From positions 62,001 to 126,000 of the forward strand of contig NZ_SPDV01000012.1 in NCBI RefSeq assembly GCF_004564275.1: a stretch of DNA of 64,000 nucleotides, given 5' to 3'. A program made the position numbers and the translations under genes. The notes beneath the pieces are model-generated. The model made no database searches, was not told where the DNA came from, and worked only from the letters and a program-made list of their open reading frames with translations. Positions 12,029 through 20,367 of the stretch are shown here, in pieces; the first letter of the stretch is position 1; every line of letters starts with the position of its first letter. The stretch is from Sphingomonas parva (ex Maeng et al. 2020). GTDB taxonomy: Bacteria > Pseudomonadota > Alphaproteobacteria > Sphingomonadales > Sphingomonadaceae.

Positions 12029-13141
12029 TCAACCGTCCTCGCCGTGCCCCGCGGCGAGATAGTCCTCGCTCTGCATCTCGATCAGACGGGAGACGGTGCG
12101 CTCGAACTCGAAGGCGCCGTCGCCCGCCTGGTAGAGGCCGGCGGGATCGGCGTCGGCGGCGGCGAGCAGCTTGACCTTATGCTCGTAGAGGGCGTCGATC
12201 AGCGTGACGAACCGCGCCGCCTCGTTGCGGTTCTCCGGCCCCATCCTCGGAATGCCGACGATGATGACGCTGTGATAGCGCCGGGCGATCGCCAGATAGT
12301 CGGCCGCGCCGCGCGGCTCGCCGCAGAGCCGCCTGAACGAGAAGACGGCGACACCCTTCAGGCTCTTCGGCACGTGCAGCGTCCGGCCGCCCTGGAGCGG
12401 AATGTCCTCCGAGGGGACGTGCTCCCGGTCCTCGGGCGGATAATCGGTGAGGCGGAAGAAGGCGGCGCTGAGCGCCTCGGTCGCCTCGGGGCCGTTCGGC
12501 ACGTACCAGGTGGGGAAGCCTCCGAGCCGGGCGCGCCGATAGTCGGTCGGGCCGTTCAGCGATACGACGTCGAGCTCGCGCTCGATCAGGTCGATGAACG
12601 GCAGGAAGAGCTCGCGGTTGAGTCCGCCGAGATAGAGGTCGCGCGGCGGCCGGTTCGAGGTGGTGATCACCGTCACCCCCTCGTCCAGCAGGTGCGAGAA
12701 GAGGCGGGAGAGGATCATCGCGTCGGCGCTGTTGTTGATCACCATCTCGTCGAAGGCGAGCAGACGCGCCTCGGCGGCGATGGCGCGGGCGACCGGCGGA
12801 ATCGGATCGCCTTCCTCCTTGCGGCGCTCCTCGCGCAGCCGCTCGTGCACCTCGAGCATGAATTCGTGGAAGTGGACGCGGCGCTTCCGTTCGATCGGGA
12901 TGGCGCGATAGGCCAGCTCCATCAGCATCGATTTGCCGCGACCGACGCCGCCCCACAGATAGACTCCGCGCGGCGCCGGCGGTCCCTTGCCGGCGATGCG
13001 GGCGAAAATGCCGCGCTTCCGGGTCCGCGCGAGCTCGGCGGCGACCCGGTCGAGAACGGCCGCGGCGGCGCATTGGTCCTGATCGGCGCGCAGCTCGCCC
13101 GCCGCGATCAGCGCCTCGTAGCTGGCGACGACGCCGCTCAT
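12029..13141 (-). CDS. zapE: Cell division protein ZapE (AFG1-like ATPase)
   Basis: 370 residues. Walker A is GVYLWGGVGRGKSML, with the AFG1-type HFHEFMLEVHERL segment after it and Walker B LLAFDEMVI further on. ZapE is a P-loop ATPase associated with the FtsZ ring in E. coli and is related to mitochondrial AFG1. The ATG at 13141 overlaps the thioesterase stop by 4 bases (ATGA), which fixes the start; the 54-residue upstream extension is a shadow of the thioesterase gene. It belongs to the sdhB-thioesterase-zapE-M20 unit. Confidence 0.95.
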   Translation of the reverse strand: MSGVVASYEALIAAGELRADQDQCAAAAVLDRVAAELARTRKRGIFARIAGKGPPAPRGVYLWGGVGRGKSMLMELAYRAIPIERKRRVHFHEFMLEVHERLREERRKEEGDPIPPVARAIAAEARLLAFDEMVINNSADAMILSRLFSHLLDEGVTVITTSNRPPRDLYLGGLNRELFLPFIDLIERELDVVSLNGPTDYRRARLGGFPTWYVPNGPEATEALSAAFFRLTDYPPEDREHVPSEDIPLQGGRTLHVPKSLKGVAVFSFRRLCGEPRGAADYLAIARRYHSVIIVGIPRMGPENRNEAARFVTLIDALYEHKVKLLAAADADPAGLYQAGDGAFEFERTVSRLIEMQSEDYLAAGHGEDG

Positions 13142-13584
13142 CCCTTCGCCTTGCGAAGCGTTCCGGAGAAGGATGCGATCGCCGCGCCGTCCTGGACGAG
13201 GAGGCCGCGCAGGAAGACGAGGCGGCCGGTCTCGCGCAGGATCTCGACCTCGGCGTCGAGCGGGGTCCCGGGCTTGCCCGGTGCGAGGAAGCGGGTCTCG
13301 CAATCGAGCGTCACCGCGAAGGCGACGTCGGCGCCGGCCAGCGCTCCGCCGGCGAAGAAGGCCATGTCGATGAAGGTCATCACCGCGCCGCCGTGCATCG
13401 CTCCGGAGAGGTTGGTGTGCGCCTCGCCCGGGAACATGCGGACCCGGGCGCGCGCCGGCGCTTCGGCCCGGACGAGAAGCTTGCCGACCGTCGACGCGAA
13501 GCGGCCGTCGCCCGGCAGGTCCCAGGTAGACCAGCCGGGATGATCGGGATCGGGCGCGTGGCGGATCTGCGGGTGGATGCGCAT
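13138..13584 (-). CDS. PaaI-family hotdog-fold thioesterase
   Basis: 148 residues. The hotdog signature NLSGAMHGGAVMTFIDMAFF contains the HGG-x-x-x-x-x-D pattern of the PaaI/YdiI family, which hydrolyses acyl-CoA thioesters. The start at 13584 (MRIHPQIRHAP) is preferred because the open frame upstream lies in an intergenic palindrome. The position between sdhB and zapE is conserved in appearance but says little on substrate. Confidence 0.88.
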   Translation of the reverse strand: MRIHPQIRHAPDPDHPGWSTWDLPGDGRFASTVGKLLVRAEAPARARVRMFPGEAHTNLSGAMHGGAVMTFIDMAFFAGGALAGADVAFAVTLDCETRFLAPGKPGTPLDAEVEILRETGRLVFLRGLLVQDGAAIASFSGTLRKAKG

Positions 13585-13596
13585 GTTCGTCAATCC

Positions 13597-13676
13597 GTCA
13601 TTCCGGCGGAGACCGGAACCCCCGGTCGGAAGGGCCCGGACCGCCGCCACGAGGTCCCGGCCCGCGCCGGGATGAC
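13597..13676. repeat. Intergenic palindromic repeat element
   Basis: An 80-base imperfect palindrome between sdhB and the thioesterase gene. Its ends are inverted copies, GTCATTCCGGC at 13597 and GCCGGGATGAC at 13666, and the interior holds further GGCC-rich complementary arms. Elements of the form GTCATTCCGGCG...GACCGG are commonly scattered in alphaproteobacterial genomes as REP-like or MITE-like repeats. Only one copy is visible in this window. Confidence 0.5.
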
Positions 13677-13684
13677 GCGGCGCG

Positions 13685-14467
13685 TCAGACCGCGCGCTCG
13701 ACCAGCATCTTCTTGGTCTCGGCGATCGCCTTGGCGGGGTTGAGGCCCTTGGGGCAGACGTTCGCGCAGTTCATGATCGTGTGGCAGCGATAGAGGCGGA
13801 ACGGATCCTCGAGCTCGTCGAGCCGCTCTCCCGTCATCTCGTCGCGGCTGTCGGCCAGCCAGCGATAGGCCTGGAGCAGGATCGCCGGGCCGAGGAAGCG
13901 GTCCGAATTCCACCAATAGCTCGGGCAGGAGGACGAGCAGCAGGCGCAGAGGATGCACTCGTAAAGACCGTCGAGCTTGGCCCGGTCCTCCGGCGACTGC
14001 AGCCGCTCCTTGCCGGAAGGATCGGGCGTCTTGGTCTTCAGCCACGGCTCGATCGAGGCGTATTGGGCAAAGAAATGGGTGAAGTCCGGCACCAGGTCCT
14101 TCACCACGTCCATGTGCGGCAGCGGAGTGATGCGGACGTCGCCCTTGTAATCCTCGATCGCGGTCGTGCAGGCGAGGCCGTTGCGGCCGTTGATGTTCAT
14201 CGAGCACGAGCCGCAGATGCCCTCGCGGCACGAGCGGCGGAAGGTGAGGGTCGGATCGACCTCGCTCTTGATCTTGAGCAGGGCGTCGAGGACCATCGGC
14301 CCGGTCTCGTCGAGATCGAGCTCGAACGTGTCGTAGCGCGGGTTCTCCCCGGTCTCGGGATCGTAGCGGTAGATCTTGAACTTCTTCACCCGTCCGCCGG
14401 CCGGAGCCTTGTGGTTCTTGCCCCGGGAGGAAATCCTGCTGTTCTTGGGAAGGGCGAATTCGGCCAT
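13685..14467 (-). CDS. sdhB: Succinate dehydrogenase iron-sulfur subunit
   Basis: 260 residues. All three iron-sulfur clusters are supported: [12 protein letters not shown] for the [2Fe-2S] centre, [12 protein letters not shown] for the [4Fe-4S] centre and [17 protein letters not shown] for the [3Fe-4S] centre. SdhB links the flavoprotein SdhA to the membrane anchor in complex II. The expected neighbours sdhC, sdhD and sdhA are not upstream; instead an ATP-grasp gene ends 51 bases away. The N-terminus has a basic extension (about 25 residues) before the ferredoxin fold, which is usual in sphingomonads. Confidence 0.97.
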   Translation of the reverse strand: MAEFALPKNSRISSRGKNHKAPAGGRVKKFKIYRYDPETGENPRYDTFELDLDETGPMVLDALLKIKSEVDPTLTFRRSCREGICGSCSMNINGRNGLACTTAIEDYKGDVRITPLPHMDVVKDLVPDFTHFFAQYASIEPWLKTKTPDPSGKERLQSPEDRAKLDGLYECILCACCSSSCPSYWWNSDRFLGPAILLQAYRWLADSRDEMTGERLDELEDPFRLYRCHTIMNCANVCPKGLNPAKAIAETKKMLVERAV

Positions 14468-14518
14468 GTGTTCAGATCCTTGATGCTGCCGGGGCGATAG
14501 CCAATCAGGGGCGCGGGC

Positions 14519-15580
14519 TCAATGTTCGAGAAGACCGTGACGGCGCAGGCTCTCGCAGAGGATCGTCTCGATCAGCTGCGACTGGCTCAGGCCCGCGAGG
14601 TTGGCGGAGCGGCCATAGACCTTCTGCGACCACAGATTCGCCTGCAGGTTCACCTCGAGGAACTGGACCTTGCCGCCTTCGCGGTCGAGCCGGAACTCGA
14701 AGCGGCCGTAATCGAACGGGCGGAATTCTTCGGCCATCCTGCGGGTGTGCTCGGCGATGATCGGCATCCACTCCGCATCCTCGAACGGCACCAGCTGGTA
14801 CTTCTGGGCACGGTCGACGAGGTCGCGCTTCTCGTAATAGGTGCGCAGGTGGGTCGGATCGGCCTGCTCGAACAGCATCATCGGCATCACCACCGGTTTG
14901 CCGTCGATGGTGATCACCGGAACCTCGACGTCGCTGCCGTTGAGGAACGGCTCGACGATCGCGTCGTGATTCTGGCTGTGGATGTTCGCGACCGCCGCTT
15001 CGACGCCGGCCCAGTCGTGCGCGTCCTGAACGCCCCAGCTCGCCGAGGAGGCGTTGGGCTTGATCACCAGCCGCTCGCCGGCCGGGCAGCGCGCCGGATC
15101 GACCGGCGCGCCGCGGCGGTAGACCGTCCACGGCGCCGTCGGAATGCCGCGGGCGTGCGCCGCCATCTTGGTGAGGTGCTTGTCGTCCGCGAGGCCGCGC
15201 AGGATCGGCGAGGCGCCGAGGAACGGCAGGCCGGCGCGCGTGCAGAGCAGGGGCAGCATCATCTCGCTGTTGAGGAAGCCGCCGCGGTTGAGGAGCGGGA
15301 AGACGAAATCGACGTCCGGCTTCTCGAACAGGGTGTCGTAACGGTTGGCGAGCGTCAGGTTGAGGCCGAGCTCCCTGAGGATCTCGCGGACCTCGACGTG
15401 ATAGAGCGCGTGATTGCCGTCCTCTGGGTGCAGCCCACCATCCCAAAGAGCATGTTTGGCGATGAACATGATCCGAAGCCGGTCCTTGGCTTCCTGGGGG
15501 ATCGTGAGAGGACGGATTTGCTCGGGCACGAGGATGAGAGCCTTTCGAAGGAGGCCGCCGGGTGGCGGTGGGCGCGACAT
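14519..15580 (-). CDS. ATP-grasp ligase of unknown substrate (D-Ala-D-Ala ligase-like)
   Basis: 353 residues from the ATG at 15580. The first ~130 residues form a pre-ATP-grasp region (RIMFIAKHALWDGG, then FPLLNRGGFLNSE). An ATP-grasp core follows with LVIKPNASSASWG (ATP-binding Lys and Ser loop), a DVEVPVITIDGKPVV strand, and a metal-binding FLEVNLQANLWSQ near the C-terminus, equivalent to the E-x-N of D-alanine-D-alanine ligases. Such enzymes join a carboxylate to an amine through an acyl phosphate. It is divergent from the PLP enzyme at 15645 with only 64 bases between starts, which suggests a shared promoter region. I do not recognise a characterised homologue. Confidence 0.8.
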   Translation of the reverse strand: MSRPPPPGGLLRKALILVPEQIRPLTIPQEAKDRLRIMFIAKHALWDGGLHPEDGNHALYHVEVREILRELGLNLTLANRYDTLFEKPDVDFVFPLLNRGGFLNSEMMLPLLCTRAGLPFLGASPILRGLADDKHLTKMAAHARGIPTAPWTVYRRGAPVDPARCPAGERLVIKPNASSASWGVQDAHDWAGVEAAVANIHSQNHDAIVEPFLNGSDVEVPVITIDGKPVVMPMMLFEQADPTHLRTYYEKRDLVDRAQKYQLVPFEDAEWMPIIAEHTRRMAEEFRPFDYGRFEFRLDREGGKVQFLEVNLQANLWSQKVYGRSANLAGLSQSQLIETILCESLRRHGLLEH

Positions 15581-15644
15581 AATGCGGCCATGGTCGCAGG
15601 CCAAGAGCGCCGTTACAGGGGCCGTCCGAGGAGGAGAAGAGTTG

Positions 15645-16790
15645 ATGCACGAGGACAGCGCGGCGACCGTGGCGATGACGAAGGGCGGAGACGCGCGCAT
15701 CCTGCTGGACCCGGCGACCGGGCTGAACCGCTATTATTCGGCGCCGAGGCCGAGCAGCGTCCTTGCTTATGCATCGTCGACCGCGAACGACATCTCCCCG
15801 GCTGCCCATGAAGTCGCCGAAAGGCTGATCGAGGCGATCGGCGCGACGCCGTCCGCCGTGGCCTATGGAGAGCATTTGAGCCGGCTTCGGAAACGGATCC
15901 GTGCCGCTTATGCGATCCCGGGCGACGCCGACATCGTCTTCGCGCCCTCCGGCACCGACCTCGAATATGTCGCGCTGGCCTCGGTCGCCGGCCGCGGCCG
16001 CGGCACCCACAACATCCTGCTCGGCGCGGACGAAGTCGGCAGCGGCTGCATCCATTCCGCCTTCGGCCGCTATTTCGCCGAGAGCACCGCGCTGGGCATC
16101 GCCACGGTCGCGGGCACGCCGGTGCCTGGCATCGGCGAGACTCACGTCGAGATGATCGACATCCCGGTCCGCGACGATCACGGCCGCGCCCGTCCCTCCT
16201 CGGTGATCGCCGACAAGATGGGAGCGGCGATCGCCGGCGTCCGCGACGAGGGGCGCCACGTCCTCATCCACGTCGTCCACGGATCGAAGACGGGGCTTAT
16301 CCTGCCCTCGCTGGACGACATCGACCGGCTGCGCGCCGCGCACGGCGACCGGGTGAGCTTCGTCGTCGACGCCTGCCAGGCGCGGATCACCTCCCCGGCG
16401 ATCGCCGATTATCTCGCCCGCGATGCGATCGTCTTCATCACCGGCTCCAAGTTCATGGGCGGCCCGCCGTTCAGCGGCTTCGCCATCGTGCCCGCCTCGT
16501 TCCGCGCAGCGGCCCGGCCGCTGCCCGAGGGGCTCGCCACCGTCTTCCGCCGCGCCGAATGGCCGGAGGGCTGGCCCGGCCGCGAGATGCTGGAGGACAG
16601 CGCCAATCCCGGCCTGCTGCTGCGTCTCGAAGCCTCGATCTTCGAGCTCGAGCGCTTCCAGGCCTTCAGCCTCGAGGCCGTCACCCGCGTGATCCTGAGC
16701 TTCCACCAGGCGGTGCGAACCGAGATCATCGAGAAGACGCCGGCGACGCCGCGTCGCGCCCCATCGCCTGGCAGCTGCCGGCCGGGGTGA
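15645..16790 (+). CDS. PLP-dependent class V-fold enzyme, truncated at its 3' end
   Basis: 381 residues as read, starting at the ATG at 15645 behind GAGGAGGAG. Fold-type I features are clear: FAPSGTDLEYVAL in the cofactor-phosphate region, FVVDACQARI with the PLP-ring Asp, and ITGSKFMGGPPFSG with the Schiff-base lysine. This resembles the cysteine-desulfurase/aminotransferase class V group but I know no characterised close relative. The last ~16 residues after EIIEKTP are low-complexity (Arg/Pro/Ser/Gly) and read across a junction where another frame becomes dsbD. The native C-terminal domain therefore seems deleted, and activity is doubtful. Confidence 0.72.
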   Translation: MHEDSAATVAMTKGGDARILLDPATGLNRYYSAPRPSSVLAYASSTANDISPAAHEVAERLIEAIGATPSAVAYGEHLSRLRKRIRAAYAIPGDADIVFAPSGTDLEYVALASVAGRGRGTHNILLGADEVGSGCIHSAFGRYFAESTALGIATVAGTPVPGIGETHVEMIDIPVRDDHGRARPSSVIADKMGAAIAGVRDEGRHVLIHVVHGSKTGLILPSLDDIDRLRAAHGDRVSFVVDACQARITSPAIADYLARDAIVFITGSKFMGGPPFSGFAIVPASFRAAARPLPEGLATVFRRAEWPEGWPGREMLEDSANPGLLLRLEASIFELERFQAFSLEAVTRVILSFHQAVRTEIIEKTPATPRRAPSPGSCRPG

Positions 16791-18565
16791 CGGCTGGAGA
16801 CCCTGATTATCCGGTCCCTCAGCGGCTCACCGTCGCCGGGCTGATGAACTATGTCTACGAAGGCGAATATGCGCTGCTGATCGATCTCGCCGTGCCGCGC
16901 GGCCTCGCTCCGGGGACGATGCTGCCGATCCGCGGCAAGGCCGATTATCTGGTCTGCACCGACCAGATCTGCGTCCCCGAAAGCGCCGAGCTGGCGCTGG
17001 ACCTGAAGGTCGGCAGCGGTCGCGGAGAGCCGCGCTTCGACCGCTGGCGCGAAGCCATGCCGAGGCCGCTCGGCAGCCCGGCGCGTTTCGATCGCGCGGG
17101 CAAGATGCTGCGCATCGCCATTCCGCTCCCGGCGGCGGTGGCGCTCGACGATCCCTATTTCTTCCCCGAGACGGAAGGGGCGATCGACCATTCCGCCGTG
17201 CAGACCGTCTCCCGCACCGGCGACGTGGTGGTGATCGAGACGCCGGCGGGGCCGCTCGCACCGCAAGCGGTGGACGGCGTCCTGGGCCTCGGCAACGGGC
17301 AGGGGCTGACGCTGCGCGCGACGCCCGGCCCCGTGCCCGATGCGGGCAAGCCGGTGCACGTCGCCGAACGATCGGACGAAAGTGTCGCCGCCGCGATCCT
17401 GCTGGCGCTTGGCGGCGCGCTGCTCGGCGGCCTGTTGCTGAACGTCATGCCCTGCGTCTTCCCGATCCTCAGCCTGAAGGCGCTGAGCCTCGCCAAAGCG
17501 GGCGGCGAGGAGAAGAACGTGCGGCGGGAAGCCATGGCCTACACGCTCGGCGTGGTCGGCACCTGCCTCGCGCTCGGCGCCGCCCTGCTCGCGCTGCGGG
17601 CGGGGGGCGCCGCGGCCGGCTGGGCCTTCCAGCTGCAGGACCCGCGGGTAATCCTGTTCCTGCTGCTGCTGGTGACGGCGATCGCGCTCAACCTGGCCGG
17701 GCTGTTCGAGCTGCCGTCGCTCGGCGGCGGCGGGCGGCTGGCGGAGAGCGGCGGCACGGCCGGCGCTTTCTGGACCGGCGCGCTGGCGGCGTTCGTCGCG
17801 ACCCCGTGCACCGGTCCGTTCATGGGCGCCGCGCTCGGCGCCGCGCTCGTTCTGCCGGAAGCGGCGGCGCTCGCCATCTTCGCCGGCCTCGGCCTCGGCC
17901 TCGCGCTGCCCTTCCTGCTGCTCGGCTTCGTCCCCGCCTTGCGGCGGCGGCTGCCCAGGCCGGGGCCGTGGATGGTCCGCTTCCGGCGCGTCCTTTCCAT
18001 CCCGATGTTCCTGACCGCGCTCGGCCTGGCCTGGATCCTGGAGCGGCAGGCCGGCACGAGCGGTGTCGCGCTGGGGCTCGGCGCGACCGTGATCGTTGCG
18101 GCCGCCCTCTGGTGGGCCGGGAATCGCCATGGCTGGGCCGCCCTGGCGCCGGCGGTGCTGGCCGTGACGGCGGCGCTGTTCCTCGTTCCCATCGTCTCGT
18201 CGCCCGCCGCGGCGCGGGACGCCGGCGAGCTCGGCGCCGAGCCGTTCAGCGAGCAGCGCCTTGCCGCCCTGCGCGCCGAGGGGCGGCCGGTCTTCGTCTA
18301 TTTCACCGCCGATTGGTGCGTCACCTGCAAGGTCAACGAGAAAGCGGTTCTCGCACGGGACGAGGTGGCCGAGGCGTTCGAGACCCGGGACGTGGCGGTA
18401 CTGGTCGGCGACTGGACCCGCGGCGATGCCGAGATCGGCCGCTTCCTCGAGAAGCACGACCGCTCCGGCGTGCCGCTCTACCTCTGGTACGCGCCGCGCG
18501 CCGCCGCGCCCAAGGTGCTGCCGCAGATCCTCACCGTCGGTGCAGTGACGGGGCTGGTAGGATAA
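16739..18565 (+). CDS. dsbD: Protein-disulfide reductase DsbD, 5'-truncated (probable pseudogene)
   Basis: From codon 16742 on (GDAASRPIAWQLPAGVTAG) the frame reads as DsbD. It contains the rest of the periplasmic alpha domain (LMNYVYEG, DYLVCTDQICVPE), eight-helix beta domain with both cysteines (NVMPCVFPILSL and VATPCTGPFMGA), and the thioredoxin-like gamma domain with FTADWCVTCK. Missing are the signal peptide and roughly the first 60-70 residues. Upstream the sequence belongs to the PLP gene in another frame. A GTG at 16787 overlaps the PLP stop and could restart translation, but no signal peptide would be made, so correct membrane insertion and alpha-domain folding are unlikely. Confidence 0.75.
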   Translation, partial: AGDAASRPIAWQLPAGVTAGDPDYPVPQRLTVAGLMNYVYEGEYALLIDLAVPRGLAPGTMLPIRGKADYLVCTDQICVPESAELALDLKVGSGRGEPRFDRWREAMPRPLGSPARFDRAGKMLRIAIPLPAAVALDDPYFFPETEGAIDHSAVQTVSRTGDVVVIETPAGPLAPQAVDGVLGLGNGQGLTLRATPGPVPDAGKPVHVAERSDESVAAAILLALGGALLGGLLLNVMPCVFPILSLKALSLAKAGGEEKNVRREAMAYTLGVVGTCLALGAALLALRAGGAAAGWAFQLQDPRVILFLLLLVTAIALNLAGLFELPSLGGGGRLAESGGTAGAFWTGALAAFVATPCTGPFMGAALGAALVLPEAAALAIFAGLGLGLALPFLLLGFVPALRRRLPRPGPWMVRFRRVLSIPMFLTALGLAWILERQAGTSGVALGLGATVIVAAALWWAGNRHGWAALAPAVLAVTAALFLVPIVSSPAAARDAGELGAEPFSEQRLAALRAEGRPVFVYFTADWCVTCKVNEKAVLARDEVAEAFETRDVAVLVGDWTRGDAEIGRFLEKHDRSGVPLYLWYAPRAAAPKVLPQILTVGAVTGLVG

Positions 18566-18569
18566 CAGC

Positions 18570-18598
18570 CCTCCCCATCGCCTGCGGCGACAGGGAGG
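18570..18598. terminator. Hairpin between convergent dsbD remnant and amidohydrolase
   Basis: CCTCCC-ca-TCGCC-tgc-GGCGA-ca-GGGAGG forms an interrupted 11-bp stem lying 4 bases past the dsbD stop and 7 bases past the opposite gene's stop. It could serve both directions. No T-run follows. Confidence 0.5.
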
Positions 18599-18605
18599 AT
18601 TGTAG

Positions 18606-20255
18606 TCAGTTCGGCCAGGCGCGGGTGCCGGCGATCCAGGTCTGGAGGACCTTGGTCTCGCGGATCGCGGCGGGCGACAGATCGGCGAAGATGTCGCGGT
18701 CGATCAGCACGAAATCGGCATATTTGCCGCGCTCGAGCGTACCGATCCGATCCTCGGCGAATCCGGCGTAGGCGGCGCCGAGCGTGAAGGCGCGCAGCGC
18801 CTGCTCGAGATTGAGGCGCTGCTCGGGCATCCAGCCGCCCGGCGGCTGCCCCTGCGCATCCTCGCGGCTGATCGCGACCGCGAGCCCGTGGAACGGGTTC
18901 GGGCTCTCGACCGGGAAGTCGGAGCCGAAGGCGAGCGGGACCTTGTTGGCCAGCATCGTCTTCCAGGCATAAGCGCCGCCGAGCCGTTCCATGCCCATCC
19001 GCGCCTCGGCCATCCGCCAGTCCGACGCTTCATGGACAGGCTGCATCGACGCGATCGTGCCGAAGCGGGCGAAGCGGGGAAGATCGGCCGGATCGACGAT
19101 CTGGGCGTGCTCGACGCGCCAGCGGCGATCGCCCTTGTAGGTATCGGCGAGCTCCTCGATCGCACCGAGCAGCTGGGCGTTGGCGGCATCGCCGATCGCA
19201 TGCACGGCGACCTGGAAGCCGTCCATCGCCGCGCGGCTCATCAGGTTGCGGATCTCGTCGTCGCGCAGGAAGCCGAGCCCGCTCTCGCGCGGCGAATCCT
19301 TGTAGGGATGCTTGAGCCAGGCGCCGCGCGAGCCGAGCGCGCCGTCGCGGTAGAGCTTGACGCCGCCCATGCGCAGGCGGCCGTCGTAGAGCCAGGGCGT
19401 GGGGCCGGTGCCGGCGACGGCGAGGATCGACTCGATACCCGCGCCGTAGGACATGATCCGCACCTTCAGCCGGCCGGCGTCACCGGCGCGGCGGATGGTC
19501 AGCCAGTCCTCGGGGCTGGTCCCCATGTCGGCGGTGGCGGTGAGGCCGTTCGAGAGCATCAGCTCCTGCGCCTTGGCGAGAGCCTGGTCGCGGATCCTGG
19601 GGAGCGGGGCGGGGACGACCTTGGCGACCAGCTCACTCGCCGCATCGACGAAGATGCCGCTCGGCTGTCCGCCCGCACCCTTTTCGATCTTGCCGCCGCC
19701 AGGGGCCGCCGTTTTCGCGGTAATCCCGGCTTCCTTCATCGCCAGGCTGTTCGCCCAGCCGGCATGTCCGTCGATTCGTTCGAGCCACACCGGCCGATCC
19801 TTCACCACCGCGTCGATGTCGGCCGCGGTCGGGAAGCGGCCGAGGCCCCAGCGTTCCTGGTTCCAGCCGCGGCCGACGATCCAGCGCGGGCTCGGGTTCG
19901 CCGCGGCATAAGCGGCGATCTTCGCCTGCGCTTCCTGGAGCGAGCCGGTGTCGGAGAGGTCGAGCTGGAGGGCGGTGAAGCCGAGGCCCATGACATGGCC
20001 GTGGCCGTCGATCAGGCCCGGGATCAGCGTCTTGCCCTGGGCGTCATAGCGGTACCGGGTGCGCTCGGGCTTCTTGTCCCCGCGCTGGAAGAGCCGCTCG
20101 ACCTTGCCGTCGTCCCCGACCAGCAAAGCGGCGAAGCGGACCAGCCGGCCTTCGCTGGTCAGCGTGTAGCCGTTGACGTTGTCCACCAGCACGTCGGCGG
20201 CGGCGGGGGAGACGCAGAACAGGGCGGCAGCGGCGGCCGCCAGGAGCTTCTTCAT
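18606..20255 (-). CDS. Secreted amidohydrolase, family 3 (YtcJ-like)
   Basis: 549 residues with a signal peptide (MKKLLAAAAAALFCVSPAAA). The metal motifs are GLIDGHGHVMG, VAVHAIGDAAN, WRVEHAQIVD and FGSDFPVESPNP, as in the amidohydrolase_3/YtcJ group. The start at 20255 is supported by GAGAAGG upstream in the transcript. The family covers N-substituted amino acid and cyclic amide hydrolases; this substrate is unknown. Divergent from the threonine ammonia-lyase gene, with 112 bases between starts. Confidence 0.88.
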   Translation of the reverse strand: MKKLLAAAAAALFCVSPAAADVLVDNVNGYTLTSEGRLVRFAALLVGDDGKVERLFQRGDKKPERTRYRYDAQGKTLIPGLIDGHGHVMGLGFTALQLDLSDTGSLQEAQAKIAAYAAANPSPRWIVGRGWNQERWGLGRFPTAADIDAVVKDRPVWLERIDGHAGWANSLAMKEAGITAKTAAPGGGKIEKGAGGQPSGIFVDAASELVAKVVPAPLPRIRDQALAKAQELMLSNGLTATADMGTSPEDWLTIRRAGDAGRLKVRIMSYGAGIESILAVAGTGPTPWLYDGRLRMGGVKLYRDGALGSRGAWLKHPYKDSPRESGLGFLRDDEIRNLMSRAAMDGFQVAVHAIGDAANAQLLGAIEELADTYKGDRRWRVEHAQIVDPADLPRFARFGTIASMQPVHEASDWRMAEARMGMERLGGAYAWKTMLANKVPLAFGSDFPVESPNPFHGLAVAISREDAQGQPPGGWMPEQRLNLEQALRAFTLGAAYAGFAEDRIGTLERGKYADFVLIDRDIFADLSPAAIRETKVLQTWIAGTRAWPN

Positions 20256-20367
20256 CGGACGGGCCTTCTCGGGCGGATGCGGAGAGGCCCGAATAAGGGG
20301 AGTTTCGGCGCGGCGCCAGATGGCACGCCGTGGGCCTGCCAAGTCCCCGAGACAGAAGGACCTTCGC

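Noticed and set aside
16559-16738. Upstream part of the dsbD frame as a native N-terminus
   Set aside because: It is a shadow of the PLP gene, with no signal peptide, and the DsbD similarity begins only at about 16742.
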